This document shows positions 1 through 7,444 of a DNA stretch of 15,172 nt, piece by piece. The first letter of the stretch is position 1, and every line of letters starts with the position of its first letter. Location of the stretch: contig JBFYSV010000105.1 in NCBI GenBank assembly GCA_041301185.1, positions 1 through 15,172 on the forward strand, given 5' to 3'. Source of the DNA: JAQBDA01 sp041301185. GTDB lineage: Bacteria > Chloroflexota > Anaerolineae > Anaerolineales > UBA4823. The notes under the pieces were generated by a model. The model saw only the letters and a program-made list of their open reading frames with translations. It searched no databases and was not told the origin of the DNA. The position numbers and the translations under genes are program-made.

Positions 1-905
1 CGCTGCCTGACAGCTACCCCAAGCTGGGACTGTCGGTTCACCGAGAGATAAACCAGGCCGGCTACCAACCCTACAATCGTCAATAATCCAACCTGAAATA
101 ACAGCAGATCACTACGGATTGCTGCCTGCCAGCCGCCTTTCGGCGCGCCAGATAATACCCAGATCCCATCCGGAAGGTTGATCCTCTGGTCAATTGGATC
201 AGCCCGTACAACCTGCTCCAAACCGTAGAAGATCTGCCCCGATTGATCGCGCAATACCAGGTCGTAATCATCCCCTTGAGTGCCAATACCCGCCAGGGAT
301 AAGATTGGGGTCAAATCGACAACCAGATTGACCAGGCCCCAGTACTCATCACCTTGATAAACTGCCTTCCGTGCAACCACTCCAATCCCACCATCCGTCA
401 ACTCTGTAGGGCCGCTTAGTACGATCTGCCTGGATTGGATAGCACGCTCTACTTCCTCCCTTACACCAGGGCGCGGGTCGTCCAATGGGTTGTACCCCAC
501 AACCCGCACATTATCTTCAATCGGGTAAACATAATACACCACACCGCCCGGCGCTACCGCGATCGTCCGGATTCCGCTGGTGCTATCATATACTCCAGCC
601 GCAAAAGTCTCGAAATTCTTGTCAAAGTTTTCATCCTGGATAACTACCTGGGAAAAAGCGTAAAGGCCATCCAATAATGAAAAACGCCTGTTTAAAGCCG
701 CGGAAAGGGCGCTGGCTCTCAAGGATATATCTCCACTGGCGCGCGACCGTGCTTCAGCTAACAATCGCGCCTGGTACCAGCGGCTGGCAAACCACCAGGC
801 TGGCAGTAAAACAGCCAATACCAATAACGCTGCCAGAGTAGCGCCTACAGATGGATTCTGCAGGGTTCTGCGCAAACCCTGCCACAGAGAATTCCTGGCT
901 TTCAT
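1..905 (-). CDS. CHASE-domain membrane sensor, N-terminal part (C-terminus outside window)
   Basis: Open reading frame of about 301 codons from an ATG at 905, running off the left edge without a stop. A GGAG lies about 7 nt upstream of the ATG. Residues 22-41 form a hydrophobic segment and residues 266-289 a second one. Between them is an extracytoplasmic domain (about 65-235) whose pattern (LLDGLYAFSQ, an FxxFAAGVYDS segment, an IRTIAVAPGG segment, YYVYPIEDN, and GLVNLVVDLTP near the end) matches the CHASE ligand-binding domain. In known proteins CHASE sits between two membrane helices and feeds a cytoplasmic histidine kinase, diguanylate cyclase or adenylate cyclase. The output domain is not in the window, so the enzyme type cannot be stated. 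The gene is divergent from bacterioferritin. The domain call rests on motif recognition; ligand unknown. Confidence 0.8.
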   Translation of the reverse strand, partial: MKARNSLWQGLRRTLQNPSVGATLAALLVLAVLLPAWWFASRWYQARLLAEARSRASGDISLRASALSAALNRRFSLLDGLYAFSQVVIQDENFDKNFETFAAGVYDSTSGIRTIAVAPGGVVYYVYPIEDNVRVVGYNPLDDPRPGVREEVERAIQSRQIVLSGPTELTDGGIGVVARKAVYQGDEYWGLVNLVVDLTPILSLAGIGTQGDDYDLVLRDQSGQIFYGLEQVVRADPIDQRINLPDGIWVLSGAPKGGWQAAIRSDLLLFQVGLLTIVGLVAGLVYLSVNRQSQLGVAVRQ

Positions 906-937
906 CAAATCGCTCCACAAATCAGATAATCAACTCC

Positions 938-943
938 ATTATA
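938..943 (-). promoter_or_regulatory. Candidate -10 box for the CHASE sensor gene
   Basis: Perfect TATAAT on the minus strand, 32 nt upstream of the ATG at 905. A convincing -35 is not visible: GTATTG at 960-965 with a 16-nt spacer is the best match and is weak. Confidence 0.4.
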
Positions 944-951
944 CAAAAGAA

Positions 952-983
952 TTGCACCACAATACCCCCGCCTGAGGTAAAAT
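952..983 (+). promoter_or_regulatory. Possible promoter of the bacterioferritin gene
   Basis: TTGCAC at 952-957 and TAAAAT at 978-983 are the best sigma70-like pair upstream of the bacterioferritin gene, but the 20-nt spacer is longer than usual. I see no convincing iron-responsive (Fur-box-like) inverted repeat in this gap. Confidence 0.25.
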
Positions 984-1054
984 AATCGCAGATAGAAAAA
1001 CAAACTCCATCGCAATTCTAACGAAGACTCACTCACAAATCAGGAGAAGCGAGC

Positions 1055-1522
1055 ATGAAAGGTAACGAAAAGGTAATTGCATGTTTGAATGATTTGCTTG
1101 CCGATGAGCTGAGCGCAATCAATCAATACATGGTTCATTCTGAAATGTGTGCTGACTGGGGCTACGAACATCTGCACGAGGCGATCGAGGCCCGAGCTAT
1201 CACGGAAATGAAGCATGCAGAGAAATTGATCGGGCGTATCATCTTCCTAGAAGGCATCCCTATCGTCAGCCAGCTCAAGAGCATTCATGTCGGTGCAGAC
1301 GTGAGTGCTCAGCTAAAAAACGACCTGGCAGCTGAAACTGAGGCTGTAAAAGCGTATAACGATGGCATCCGCCTGGCAGTCGAAGCAGGCGACAATGGCA
1401 GCCGCGAACTGCTCGAATCAATCCTAAAAGATGAAGAAGATCACACCGATTGGCTAGAATCCCAACAGGACCAGATCGAGCAGATGGGCATTCAAAATTA
1501 TCTCTCGGAACAGGTCAGCTAA
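1055..1522 (+). CDS. bfr: Bacterioferritin (iron-storage haem ferritin)
   Basis: 155 residues, the usual bacterioferritin length of about 155-160. All six di-iron ferroxidase ligands of the family are at their canonical numbers: E18, E51, H54, E94, E127 and H130. Y25 is also conserved. M52 is present at the position of the haem-binding methionine, so this is a haem-type bacterioferritin and not a non-haem ferritin. Family knowledge: 24 subunits form a cytoplasmic shell that oxidises Fe(II) and stores it as a ferric mineral, with haem bound between subunit pairs. The start is fixed by AGGAGA at 1042-1047, 7 nt before the ATG. The gene stands alone between a divergent sensor gene and a strong terminator, so it is probably monocistronic. 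No bacterioferritin-associated ferredoxin gene is adjacent. Confidence 0.97.
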   Translation: MKGNEKVIACLNDLLADELSAINQYMVHSEMCADWGYEHLHEAIEARAITEMKHAEKLIGRIIFLEGIPIVSQLKSIHVGADVSAQLKNDLAAETEAVKAYNDGIRLAVEAGDNGSRELLESILKDEEDHTDWLESQQDQIEQMGIQNYLSEQVS

Positions 1523-1574
1523 ACCCTTCTCCAACGCCAGATATTGCGGTCTAACGCCAACCTTGGTTCAATCG

Positions 1575-1601
1575 AAAACGCCTCCTGGGAGGCGTTTTTT
1601 T
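1575..1601 (+). terminator. Rho-independent terminator after bfr, probably bidirectional
   Basis: GC-rich stem with arms ACGCCTC and GAGGCGT around a short CTGG loop, followed by a run of seven T (1595-1601). The A run on the left side (1575-1578) becomes a T run on the other strand, so the same hairpin can also stop transcription of the convergent membrane-protein gene ending at 1606. Confidence 0.9.
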
Positions 1602-1605
1602 GCAC

Positions 1606-2364
1606 CTAAGCACGTTTGCGCCGGAGGACCACCCCGACCACCAGCATGATCGCTGCCAGGATCGTCGCAACCCAGGCAGCGCCTGCCACCAGGGGTATGC
1701 CGGCATGTTTAACAGCAATCCCGATAAAAGCCCAGATGATCACCAGCGTATACGCCACATCGCCGCGGCGCAGCGCGACCAAAGAGGCAATGATAGTTCC
1801 AGCTGCCAGCATGATCACCGCCCATACCTGATCGCTGATGCCCCAGCCGCTCCAATTCAAGTAATCCAGCAGTGAAGTCACATTGGCAATCGTTGCTACA
1901 GTAACCCATCCCAGGTAAATACTGAAAGGAACGTGTACCAACCAACGCTCAGCCACAGGAACCTGTACGATGCCAATCCCCAGGCGCAGGTAAATCAGGA
2001 TCAAAGAGCCCAGCAATACCAGCATTGCCAGCAGAGTCAGCGGAAATTGGTTGTAATGCCACAGGAATATCCAGACAATATTGGCAACACAGCTCAAGAG
2101 GAATAGCAGGTCAGTCCTCGCCAGGCGCGGGTTGTCTCGCTGAGATGGTAGCGTCTGGTAAATCGCATACAATATCAAACCCAGGTAGATCACACCCCAG
2201 ATCGAGAAAACATAACCTGCTGGAACAAAATAGACCTGAAAACGGTCAGAGATCCCTCCAGTGTTCTGCCCATTTAGCGGCAAAGCATTTGCCAGCCCGT
2301 TAATAGCGATAGTCGCCAGGACTGCCAGCACAACCAGTACCTGTACGAGCACACTTCGCTTCAT
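1606..2364 (-). CDS. TspO/MBR-like tryptophan-rich membrane protein (long form)
   Basis: 252 residues with about eight predicted membrane helices (roughly 7-26, 49-70, 86-103, 108-127, 142-165, 178-197, 203-218, 223-247) and a basic C-terminus (RRKRA). The segment FVPAGYVFSIWGVIYLGLI (46-64) resembles the conserved first-loop and helix pattern of TspO/MBR proteins. Tryptophans are frequent (for example 56, 98, 102, 141, 153, 171, 174, 181). Classical TspO is about 160 residues with five helices, so this belongs to the longer relatives often annotated as tryptophan-rich sensory protein. Ligand and role are unknown; porphyrin or lipid binding known for TspO should not be assumed here. AGGAG at about 2372-2377 supports the ATG at 2364. 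Convergent with bfr, divergent from the GyrA-like gene. Confidence 0.75.
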   Translation of the reverse strand: MKRSVLVQVLVVLAVLATIAINGLANALPLNGQNTGGISDRFQVYFVPAGYVFSIWGVIYLGLILYAIYQTLPSQRDNPRLARTDLLFLLSCVANIVWIFLWHYNQFPLTLLAMLVLLGSLILIYLRLGIGIVQVPVAERWLVHVPFSIYLGWVTVATIANVTSLLDYLNWSGWGISDQVWAVIMLAAGTIIASLVALRRGDVAYTLVIIWAFIGIAVKHAGIPLVAGAAWVATILAAIMLVVGVVLRRKRA

Positions 2365-2410
2365 CGTCTAACTCCTAACCTTTCTTCGACAGGTAAAAGA
2401 ACAGGATGTG

Positions 2411-2428
2411 GGGATGATGGGGCATCCC
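2411..2428. repeat. Inverted repeat in the divergent promoter region
   Basis: GGGATG (2411-2416) and CATCCC (2423-2428) form a perfect 6-bp inverted repeat with a 6-nt spacer. It lies between the two divergent starts, next to the shared -10-like element at 2438-2445. It could be an operator or a hairpin in the leader of the minus-strand gene, or chance. Confidence 0.25.
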
Positions 2429-2437
2429 TTTACCAGG

Positions 2438-2445
2438 AGTATAAT
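2438..2445. promoter_or_regulatory. -10-like element(s) for the divergent genes at 2364 (-) and 2507 (+)
   Basis: TATAAT on the plus strand at 2440-2445 and an overlapping TATACT on the minus strand at 2438-2443. Neither has a clear -35. An alternative plus-strand promoter is TTGACT (2445-2450) with TGTTAT (2469-2474) at an 18-nt spacer. Either plus-strand option would start RNA upstream of 2507 but downstream of the in-frame ATG at 2408, and so favours the later start. Confidence 0.35.
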
Positions 2446-2506
2446 TGACTTTCCTGAAATCGGCATGGTGTTATTTGTACCTTGTTTCTGTATTGAGAGC
2501 CAGCTC

Positions 2507-3724
2507 ATGATTAACCACGAAAAAATCGAAGAATGGATCAAGGAAGCCGAGGAACGCCCTGAATCAGCCCAGCTCATCCTAAAGCATATCGCCAACCGCT
2601 TGCGAGATCTCGCCCAGCGTAACGAAGAGCTGCTCAACGAAAATATCGCATTGCAGCTCGGTAACCGGGTAGAAGAGTACGAGCGGCGGATTGCCCACTT
2701 GGAATACCAGCTCGAGCTGCTCAGGCGGCACTTTGGTGGTACGCTGCCAGATGTAGAGAGCCTGAGCCCAAACGGCGACTCTCGATCTGTGGCTGACCAG
2801 ACCTACAGTGTGCTGGTCTACACCCCGCACGGGACTGTAGCCCGTCTGCTGGTGGACCCACAAGCCATCAGTAATGGGCAGGTGATCGCCCATCTACCCC
2901 TGACCCACTTTGAGGGCGAAGCCCCGCCCCACATCCTGGCGACCGCTTCTAGCGAGGAATTGCTGTTCGTGTTCAGCTCCGGTCGGGTGAGTACTCTGCC
3001 AGTTGAAGAAATTCCTCCTGTGATGATGGGAGTAGACCAGGAAGTCAGATCGGAGCAGATGCTGGTGCCTGATGAACCGAGTGGAGCCGAAAGCCTGGTA
3101 TCCCTGCTGCCGTTCTCGGGCCTGGCAATGTGCGAGGTGCTCGTTCAGACCAGCCGCCGGGGATACGCCAAGAAGATCGGGGCGGCGATGATCGAATCGA
3201 TCCTGGCAAACCACTTTATCGGCACGGGTGTCAGGCTGCCGACCGACCAGACTTTTCATGTCTCTCTCTGCATGAAAGAAGACCAGCTGATCCTATTCAG
3301 CCGGCAGGGCTTTCTCATACAGCTGAATGTGTCCCAGTTGCCACATTCTATCGAAGAAGTGATGCGTTTAGATGCAGCGGACCACCTGGTAGGAGCCCTG
3401 GTGCGGGAAGCGGGGCATTCTATCCTGATCGCCACCCAGATCGGGAAGCTGATCCACCGCACCCCCGATAGTTTCGATACCGCCAGCTCTTTCAGAAGCC
3501 GGGGTACAGCGCTATATTCAAAAGCCCGCCGCGAGCAAGGCTCGCGTGTGGTCGGCGCAGCGATGGTCAAAGAGAACGATATTGGGGTAGCTCTCCATAG
3601 CCAGGGGCAAGTTACCCTGCATCACGTGAAAGACCTGTTTGGCAGCGGTACCATCCCTGTGAGCGGTGAGTTGCTGGCATTTACAGCCCTGGCGCTTCCA
3701 GGATTGCCCGCCGCCAGGGCATGA
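2507..3724 (+). CDS. Coiled-coil protein with GyrA C-terminal-like beta-pinwheel, no topoisomerase core
   Basis: 405 residues from the ATG at 2507. Residues 1-78 are charged and helical, with a likely coiled coil at about 28-75. From about 98 come repeated blades of GyrA-CTD type, each a run of strands with a TxxGxx(K/R) turn: YTPHGTVARLL (105-115), FVFSSGRVSTL (154-164), VQTSRRGYAKKI (213-224), LFSRQGFLIQL (263-273), IATQIGKLIHR (308-318), ALHSQGQVTLHH (362-373). In gyrase and topoisomerase IV this domain wraps DNA. The catalytic tyrosine and breakage-reunion domain are absent, and I see no GyrA-box motif. An upstream in-frame ATG at 2408 would add 33 residues not resembling a domain, and promoter-like elements lie inside that stretch. 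The gene ends 6 nt before the Hsp70-like gene, so the two are surely cotranscribed. DNA binding or a scaffolding role is inference. Confidence 0.75.
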   Translation: MINHEKIEEWIKEAEERPESAQLILKHIANRLRDLAQRNEELLNENIALQLGNRVEEYERRIAHLEYQLELLRRHFGGTLPDVESLSPNGDSRSVADQTYSVLVYTPHGTVARLLVDPQAISNGQVIAHLPLTHFEGEAPPHILATASSEELLFVFSSGRVSTLPVEEIPPVMMGVDQEVRSEQMLVPDEPSGAESLVSLLPFSGLAMCEVLVQTSRRGYAKKIGAAMIESILANHFIGTGVRLPTDQTFHVSLCMKEDQLILFSRQGFLIQLNVSQLPHSIEEVMRLDAADHLVGALVREAGHSILIATQIGKLIHRTPDSFDTASSFRSRGTALYSKARREQGSRVVGAAMVKENDIGVALHSQGQVTLHHVKDLFGSGTIPVSGELLAFTALALPGLPAARA

Positions 3725-3730
3725 GAAAGA

Positions 3731-5077
3731 ATGATGAGCCTTCATATCGGTCTTGATTTTGGAACATCAAATTCTGGCGTGGCGTACTTTGACGGTAACC
3801 GGGTGAAGCTGCTGCCCATCGACCGCCAGAACGTGATCCCCGAAGTGGTCAAAACAATCCTGTATATTGACCGCTATTACCGCCACTATATCGGTCAGGA
3901 AGCTATCGAGTTGTATTACCGCCATAATATCAACCGCCTGCGGCGTTATGTGAAAAAGTGGGCTGGTGAGATCGATTTCCGCGGCGCCGATATGCACTAT
4001 GTCCGGGATGTCTATGTCTACGTGGACGAGCTTCAACCCGGGCGATTATTGCAATATCTCAAGACCATTCTGCGCCGCGCCGGTGCTGCAGAAAGCTACA
4101 CAGGCACGCAGGTATTCGAGCGCTATTACGAAGTGACCGATCTGGTAGGCGCTTACCTGGGTGCGCTGAAATCGCGTGCCGAAGCATTGCTGGGGGAACC
4201 GGTCACAGGTGTGACCCTGGGCAGACCGGTGAGATTTTCTGCTGACCCGGCTGCCGACCGCCAGGCAGAAGAGACGTTGCGCCAGGCAGCCCTGTTGGCT
4301 GGCTTTGAAGAAGTGGATCTTGAGCTGGAGCCGGTTGCTGCCGCCCTGTTTTACGAGCAATCGCTGGATCGCCCCCAGAATACCCTGATCTTCGACTTCG
4401 GCGGCGGCACGCTGGATATCGCCATCATGCGCCTGGGCGATTCCCGCAAGCGCCAGGTCTTCGCCAGTGGCGGGATCGGCATCGCCGGCAGTGATTTTGA
4501 CCGCACAATCATCCAGAAGCGCTTGCTGCCACATTTTGGAGCAGGTGCGGTGCAACACCAGCCAGAGATTCAGGGACTGATCCAGGTGGTGCCGGATTGG
4601 ATCGCCCTGCCCAAGCTTTCCACTCCCCAGAACCGATACAACCTGGAGGCTGCCATCCAAAACGGGATTGCCCCTGCCCGCCTGAGTACCCTCAAGGCAC
4701 TGATCTTCAACGACCTTGCCTTCTCATTTTATAACCAGGTGGAGGCAGCCAAGATCGCCCTGTCGGACGCGGGGGCGGCTGTGATTGCATTGAACAGCCG
4801 GGATATCGATCTGTGGGAGCTTTACACGCGGACCCAATTCGAGAAAGATATCGGCGAACACCGCGAGCAGATCGAGAAAGTTGTCCTGGATACGGTTGCG
4901 GCTTCCGGCTTGGAACCGGAGCAGATCGATGCCGTGGTAAAAACCGGCGGTTCTTCGAGCATCCCGGCCTTCTCCCGCATGCTGGTCAGCATATTCGGTG
5001 CGGAGAAAGTCAAGGTTTCGAACACCTTCAGCAGCGTAGTTGCCGGTCTGGCGATCCGCGCAAGCCAGACAGCGTAA
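3731..5077 (+). CDS. YegD-like Hsp70-family ATPase (nucleotide-binding domain only)
   Basis: 448 residues. The actin/Hsp70 ATPase motifs are complete: phosphate-1 GLDFGTSNSG (7-16), connect-1 with EPVAAAL (200-206), phosphate-2 IFDFGGGTLDIAI (220-232), and the adenosine motif VVKTGGSSSIPAFSRM (402-417). The protein ends just after the nucleotide-binding domain. DnaK continues for about 230 residues of substrate-binding domain and lid, which are missing here, as in the E. coli YegD group (about 450 residues). Function of YegD-type proteins is poorly known; ATP-dependent chaperone-like remodelling is an inference. Start is ATG 3731 or 3734 (tandem), with GAGAA just upstream. It follows the GyrA-CTD-like gene by 6 nt, which suggests that protein as partner or client. 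No DnaJ or GrpE gene is adjacent. Confidence 0.88.
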   Translation: MMSLHIGLDFGTSNSGVAYFDGNRVKLLPIDRQNVIPEVVKTILYIDRYYRHYIGQEAIELYYRHNINRLRRYVKKWAGEIDFRGADMHYVRDVYVYVDELQPGRLLQYLKTILRRAGAAESYTGTQVFERYYEVTDLVGAYLGALKSRAEALLGEPVTGVTLGRPVRFSADPAADRQAEETLRQAALLAGFEEVDLELEPVAAALFYEQSLDRPQNTLIFDFGGGTLDIAIMRLGDSRKRQVFASGGIGIAGSDFDRTIIQKRLLPHFGAGAVQHQPEIQGLIQVVPDWIALPKLSTPQNRYNLEAAIQNGIAPARLSTLKALIFNDLAFSFYNQVEAAKIALSDAGAAVIALNSRDIDLWELYTRTQFEKDIGEHREQIEKVVLDTVAASGLEPEQIDAVVKTGGSSSIPAFSRMLVSIFGAEKVKVSNTFSSVVAGLAIRASQTA

Positions 5078-5115
5078 GCGCCTGCCCACCGTTGATATAT
5101 CAGCGAAACTGCGTC

Positions 5116-5129
5116 ACCCGCAATCGGGT
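5116..5129. other. Small hairpin between convergent genes
   Basis: ACCCG (5116-5120) and CGGGT (5125-5129) can form a 5-bp stem with a CAAT loop between the convergent genes ending at 5077 (+) and 5131 (-). A palindrome TGATATATCA lies at 5093-5102. Neither has a T run, so termination here, if any, is probably not of the classic intrinsic type. Confidence 0.25.
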
Positions 5130-5130
5130 A

Positions 5131-5991
5131 CTAACTCAGTCGATCAGTTGTATCATCACCGAGCAGCGCGGTCAGAACTTCCGGTAGATCAGGAATCGTC
5201 GCTCGTCCCTTAAAACCACTCAGCCGCTGGTACACGTCGGCAGAAGCCTGGTGGAATCCACCCGGCATACCCACCTGCATAAAGGTGGCAGCGATCTCCT
5301 CCATTTCACCAGCAAATCGCCAGGCTTTGGCAGTCACCCGCCTCGCTCGTTGAATTGCTTTTTCAGCAGAACCCGGTTCGTCACGGTTCCACTGATGTTC
5401 CAACTCATTACGAACCTGCAGGCTCTGCGCCGCACCTAATACCGCATACAGCAGAGCGGAGGTCCCTTTGGTATAAGCGGCATAGCACATCTTTAGCGCA
5501 GAAGCTTTGCCAATCATATCCCCGATAACCTCAGTTTCCAATGGTCCGGCTGAGAAACAATTGGCGATTTGCCGCGCCTGGCTGCCCGATAGATACAGCC
5601 AGGTCTCGCCGGCTTCCCACGCCGGCCCGCCGATAATGCCCCCATCCACGAACGCCACCCCGTTTTCTGCCATCGCCTCGCCGATCCTTATCGCCCGTTG
5701 TGGTGATATCGCATTCAGATCGGCATACAGACCTTTGAATGAATGTGAGAGGACCTGATACGCAACCTCCTCAGCCGCATGAGGCGGGCATATGCTGAGG
5801 ATGATGGAGCACTTCTGGCATAGCGCACTTAGCGAGTGCGTTTCCACCAGGGAATAACTCCGTGCCCGCTGGTACGTTTCCGGGCTGCGCCCTTCTGAGA
5901 CCCAGAAGACAGTGTGCCCACTATTCCTGGCGGAAGCGGCAATGGAGATGCCCATCTCGCCGGGGTGGAGAATTCCTATACTCTCTTTCAT
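5131..5991 (-). CDS. Beta-hydroxyacid-dehydrogenase-like NAD(P)-binding protein with DUF1932 C-terminal domain
   Basis: 286 residues. An N-terminal Rossmann fold is marked by GILHPGEMG (6-14), the form of the dinucleotide-binding loop typical of DUF1932-containing relatives of 6-phosphogluconate and 3-hydroxyisobutyrate dehydrogenases. A second family segment, VDGGIIGGPAWEAG, is at 115-128. The segment KASALKMCYAAYTKG (162-176) carries the likely catalytic lysine (K167) and opens the helical C-terminal domain. Family knowledge suggests NAD(P)-dependent oxidation of a beta-hydroxyacid or a related reduction; the substrate cannot be read from sequence. The start is set by AAAGGGAT directly upstream of the ATG at 5991. 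It is the last gene of the minus-strand operon, 21 nt after the ATC-hydrolase-like gene. Confidence 0.82.
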   Translation of the reverse strand: MKESIGILHPGEMGISIAASARNSGHTVFWVSEGRSPETYQRARSYSLVETHSLSALCQKCSIILSICPPHAAEEVAYQVLSHSFKGLYADLNAISPQRAIRIGEAMAENGVAFVDGGIIGGPAWEAGETWLYLSGSQARQIANCFSAGPLETEVIGDMIGKASALKMCYAAYTKGTSALLYAVLGAAQSLQVRNELEHQWNRDEPGSAEKAIQRARRVTAKAWRFAGEMEEIAATFMQVGMPGGFHQASADVYQRLSGFKGRATIPDLPEVLTALLGDDTTDRLS

Positions 5992-6012
5992 CGAATCCCT
6001 TTAGATGATGAT

Positions 6013-6855
6013 CTATTGTCCTTCATGGTTATCGCTGACCGTGTAGATTCGGAAATCGCATACTTCTCCCCCCTCCATCAGTGTCGCGGTGCGTTGCATG
6101 CGTATATCTTTGTTGAAGGCTCGATAAGCTACCTCGTCCGTGCTGCATGCCATTAAATAACCAACTTGCGGATGGCGTTCTTGAAAATACCTTGCCCACT
6201 CGCATTCTTTGACGTTTAGCACAACTTCTAGCTCGGATACCTGCACCCAGTCCACCCTCAAGCCTGCTGTGAACAGGTTGGGCGTTTCTGGCTCAGAAAT
6301 GAAATCCGATATGAACTCAGCCACACTTCCTGTTCTCCCTCCCCCGGTAATCCTGCGCTCTTCGCGAAGAACGTCGTAGGCGATCAATTCGCCCTGCTTG
6401 CCATGGAGTCGGATTAGTGATTCGGCGAGCAATGCCCGAGCATCGAACTTTAGATGCAGTACTTCATACGCAGTCATCGACTTCCATACGCTTAAGGACT
6501 GAAAGGTTTGCTTTATTTGTTTCACAGGAGGCATCTCTTCTACAAGCTGCCGCGCACTTATTTTTGAGACTCCCTGAATTGGATCTGGAAAGTAACTTGA
6601 GAACAAAGCGGCAATTTTTTGCTCTGCTTCGCCCCCCTTGGCTTGCATATCTATATTCCACCCTGTCCCCAATATTTGGAGCAGAAACCCATCATCATAA
6701 TCCTGACGAACATCCCGCCAGATAGATAACGTGCGGTCCTGTCCTAATCTTTCGAGCAGGTGACGCAACCAGATCAGATAGATCGTATAGCATGTCGGCA
6801 ACCAGGAGGCCAGCTTGAAGGGAAATTCTTGTTTTTTGAGTGGCATGTTGGTCAT
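6013..6855 (-). CDS. L-2-amino-thiazoline-4-carboxylic acid (ATC) hydrolase-like protein
   Basis: 280 residues, no signal peptide. The C-terminal third carries the pattern of the ATC hydrolase family: a VKECEWARYFQE stretch (216-227), then GYLMACSTDE (232-241), then IRMQRTATLMEGGEVCDFRI (251-270). It includes C218, C237, D240, R255 and C266. The founding Pseudomonas enzyme opens the thiazoline ring of L-ATC to carbamoyl-cysteine on the way to L-cysteine. Many relatives are named after it without proof, so the substrate here is open. The N-terminal 150 residues are helical with no motif I recognise. The gene starts 3 nt after the upstream isochorismatase-family gene and has no clear ribosome binding site, suggesting translational coupling. 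An in-frame ATG three codons downstream (6846) is an alternative start. Confidence 0.65.
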   Translation of the reverse strand: MTNMPLKKQEFPFKLASWLPTCYTIYLIWLRHLLERLGQDRTLSIWRDVRQDYDDGFLLQILGTGWNIDMQAKGGEAEQKIAALFSSYFPDPIQGVSKISARQLVEEMPPVKQIKQTFQSLSVWKSMTAYEVLHLKFDARALLAESLIRLHGKQGELIAYDVLREERRITGGGRTGSVAEFISDFISEPETPNLFTAGLRVDWVQVSELEVVLNVKECEWARYFQERHPQVGYLMACSTDEVAYRAFNKDIRMQRTATLMEGGEVCDFRIYTVSDNHEGQ

Positions 6856-6858
6856 AGG

Positions 6859-7407
6859 TTAAAATTCTATCTCCATCGTCGGGATTAATTCAATATTCTC
6901 AGCACAAACCTTCTGGTTCCACTCCTCAATGATTTTTGCGGCTTGTTTGCTGTAGTTGCTATGAGCATCCTTAGCTAGAACAACCTTGTACCCCAACTGG
7001 CGCGCGCCCAGGCAAGTCGCACGGACACAACCATGTGTGACGAGACCTGTGACCAACAAATTGGTGATATTTCTCGAGCGCAAAGCTTCGTCCAGATTGG
7101 TGTCTTCAAAGGCATTCCCGTGTTGCTTGTGAATAATCTGATCGCTGGCCCGGGGCTGGAGCCGAGGATGCAACTGCCAATTTGGCGATCCTTTCCGCAA
7201 TGTCTTAAGATCCGAATGCTGTATATAAAAGACGGGCACACCACTCTGATGAGCGCGCTCGACGAGAGTTGAAATATTCTCGAGAAGTTCTTCGGCTTTA
7301 TAGATGGGGGTAGACTTTTCGAAGAGACCCTGTTGAACATCAATGACCAGCAAAGCGATATTGCCGTGGTCCGCTTTCTCTGTTTCTTCGTTCCTTGATT
7401 GATTCAT
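6859..7407 (-). CDS. Isochorismatase-family cysteine hydrolase
   Basis: 182 residues from the ATG at 7407. The Asp-Lys-Cys triad of the family is complete: D23 in LLVIDVQQGLF, K94 in IIHKQHGNAF, and C127 in GLVTHGCVRAT, preceded by the usual cis-peptide region. Members hydrolyse isochorismate, nicotinamide, N-carbamoylsarcosine, ureido-type and other amides; substrate cannot be assigned by motif. A longer reading from a GTG at 7422 is possible, but the Shine-Dalgarno GAAGGGA (7414-7420) would lie inside it and is ideally placed for 7407. It lies directly before the ATC-hydrolase-like gene (3-nt gap). Since isochorismatase-family enzymes include carbamoyl amidohydrolases, it could act on a product of that enzyme; this is inference. 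Confidence 0.88.
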   Translation of the reverse strand: MNQSRNEETEKADHGNIALLVIDVQQGLFEKSTPIYKAEELLENISTLVERAHQSGVPVFYIQHSDLKTLRKGSPNWQLHPRLQPRASDQIIHKQHGNAFEDTNLDEALRSRNITNLLVTGLVTHGCVRATCLGARQLGYKVVLAKDAHSNYSKQAAKIIEEWNQKVCAENIELIPTMEIEF

Positions 7408-7413
7408 AATGAA

Positions 7414-7420
7414 TCCCTTC
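7414..7420 (-). promoter_or_regulatory. Ribosome binding site that sets the start at 7407
   Basis: GAAGGGA on the minus strand with a 6-nt spacer to ATG 7407. It overlaps the GTG at 7422 that would give a five-residue longer protein, so the longer start is unlikely. Confidence 0.7.
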
Positions 7421-7444
7421 ACCTTGGTCGGTAATGATCGCTTA

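Noticed and set aside
435..677. 80-residue plus-strand reading frame near the left edge
   Set aside because: Antisense to the CHASE sensor frame, which is continuous with membrane segments and domain motifs across the whole stretch.
1055..1522. Possibility of a non-haem ferritin or Dps
   Set aside because: Ferroxidase ligands are at bacterioferritin positions and the haem-binding methionine M52 is present.
2408..2506. Longer start (ATG 2408) for the GyrA-CTD-like protein
   Set aside because: The extra 33 residues look like translated leader, and -10-like elements lie inside the stretch. ATG 2507 begins a clean charged helix.
4046..4660. 204-residue minus-strand reading frame
   Set aside because: Fully inside the Hsp70-like gene on the opposite strand; no motif or ribosome binding site.
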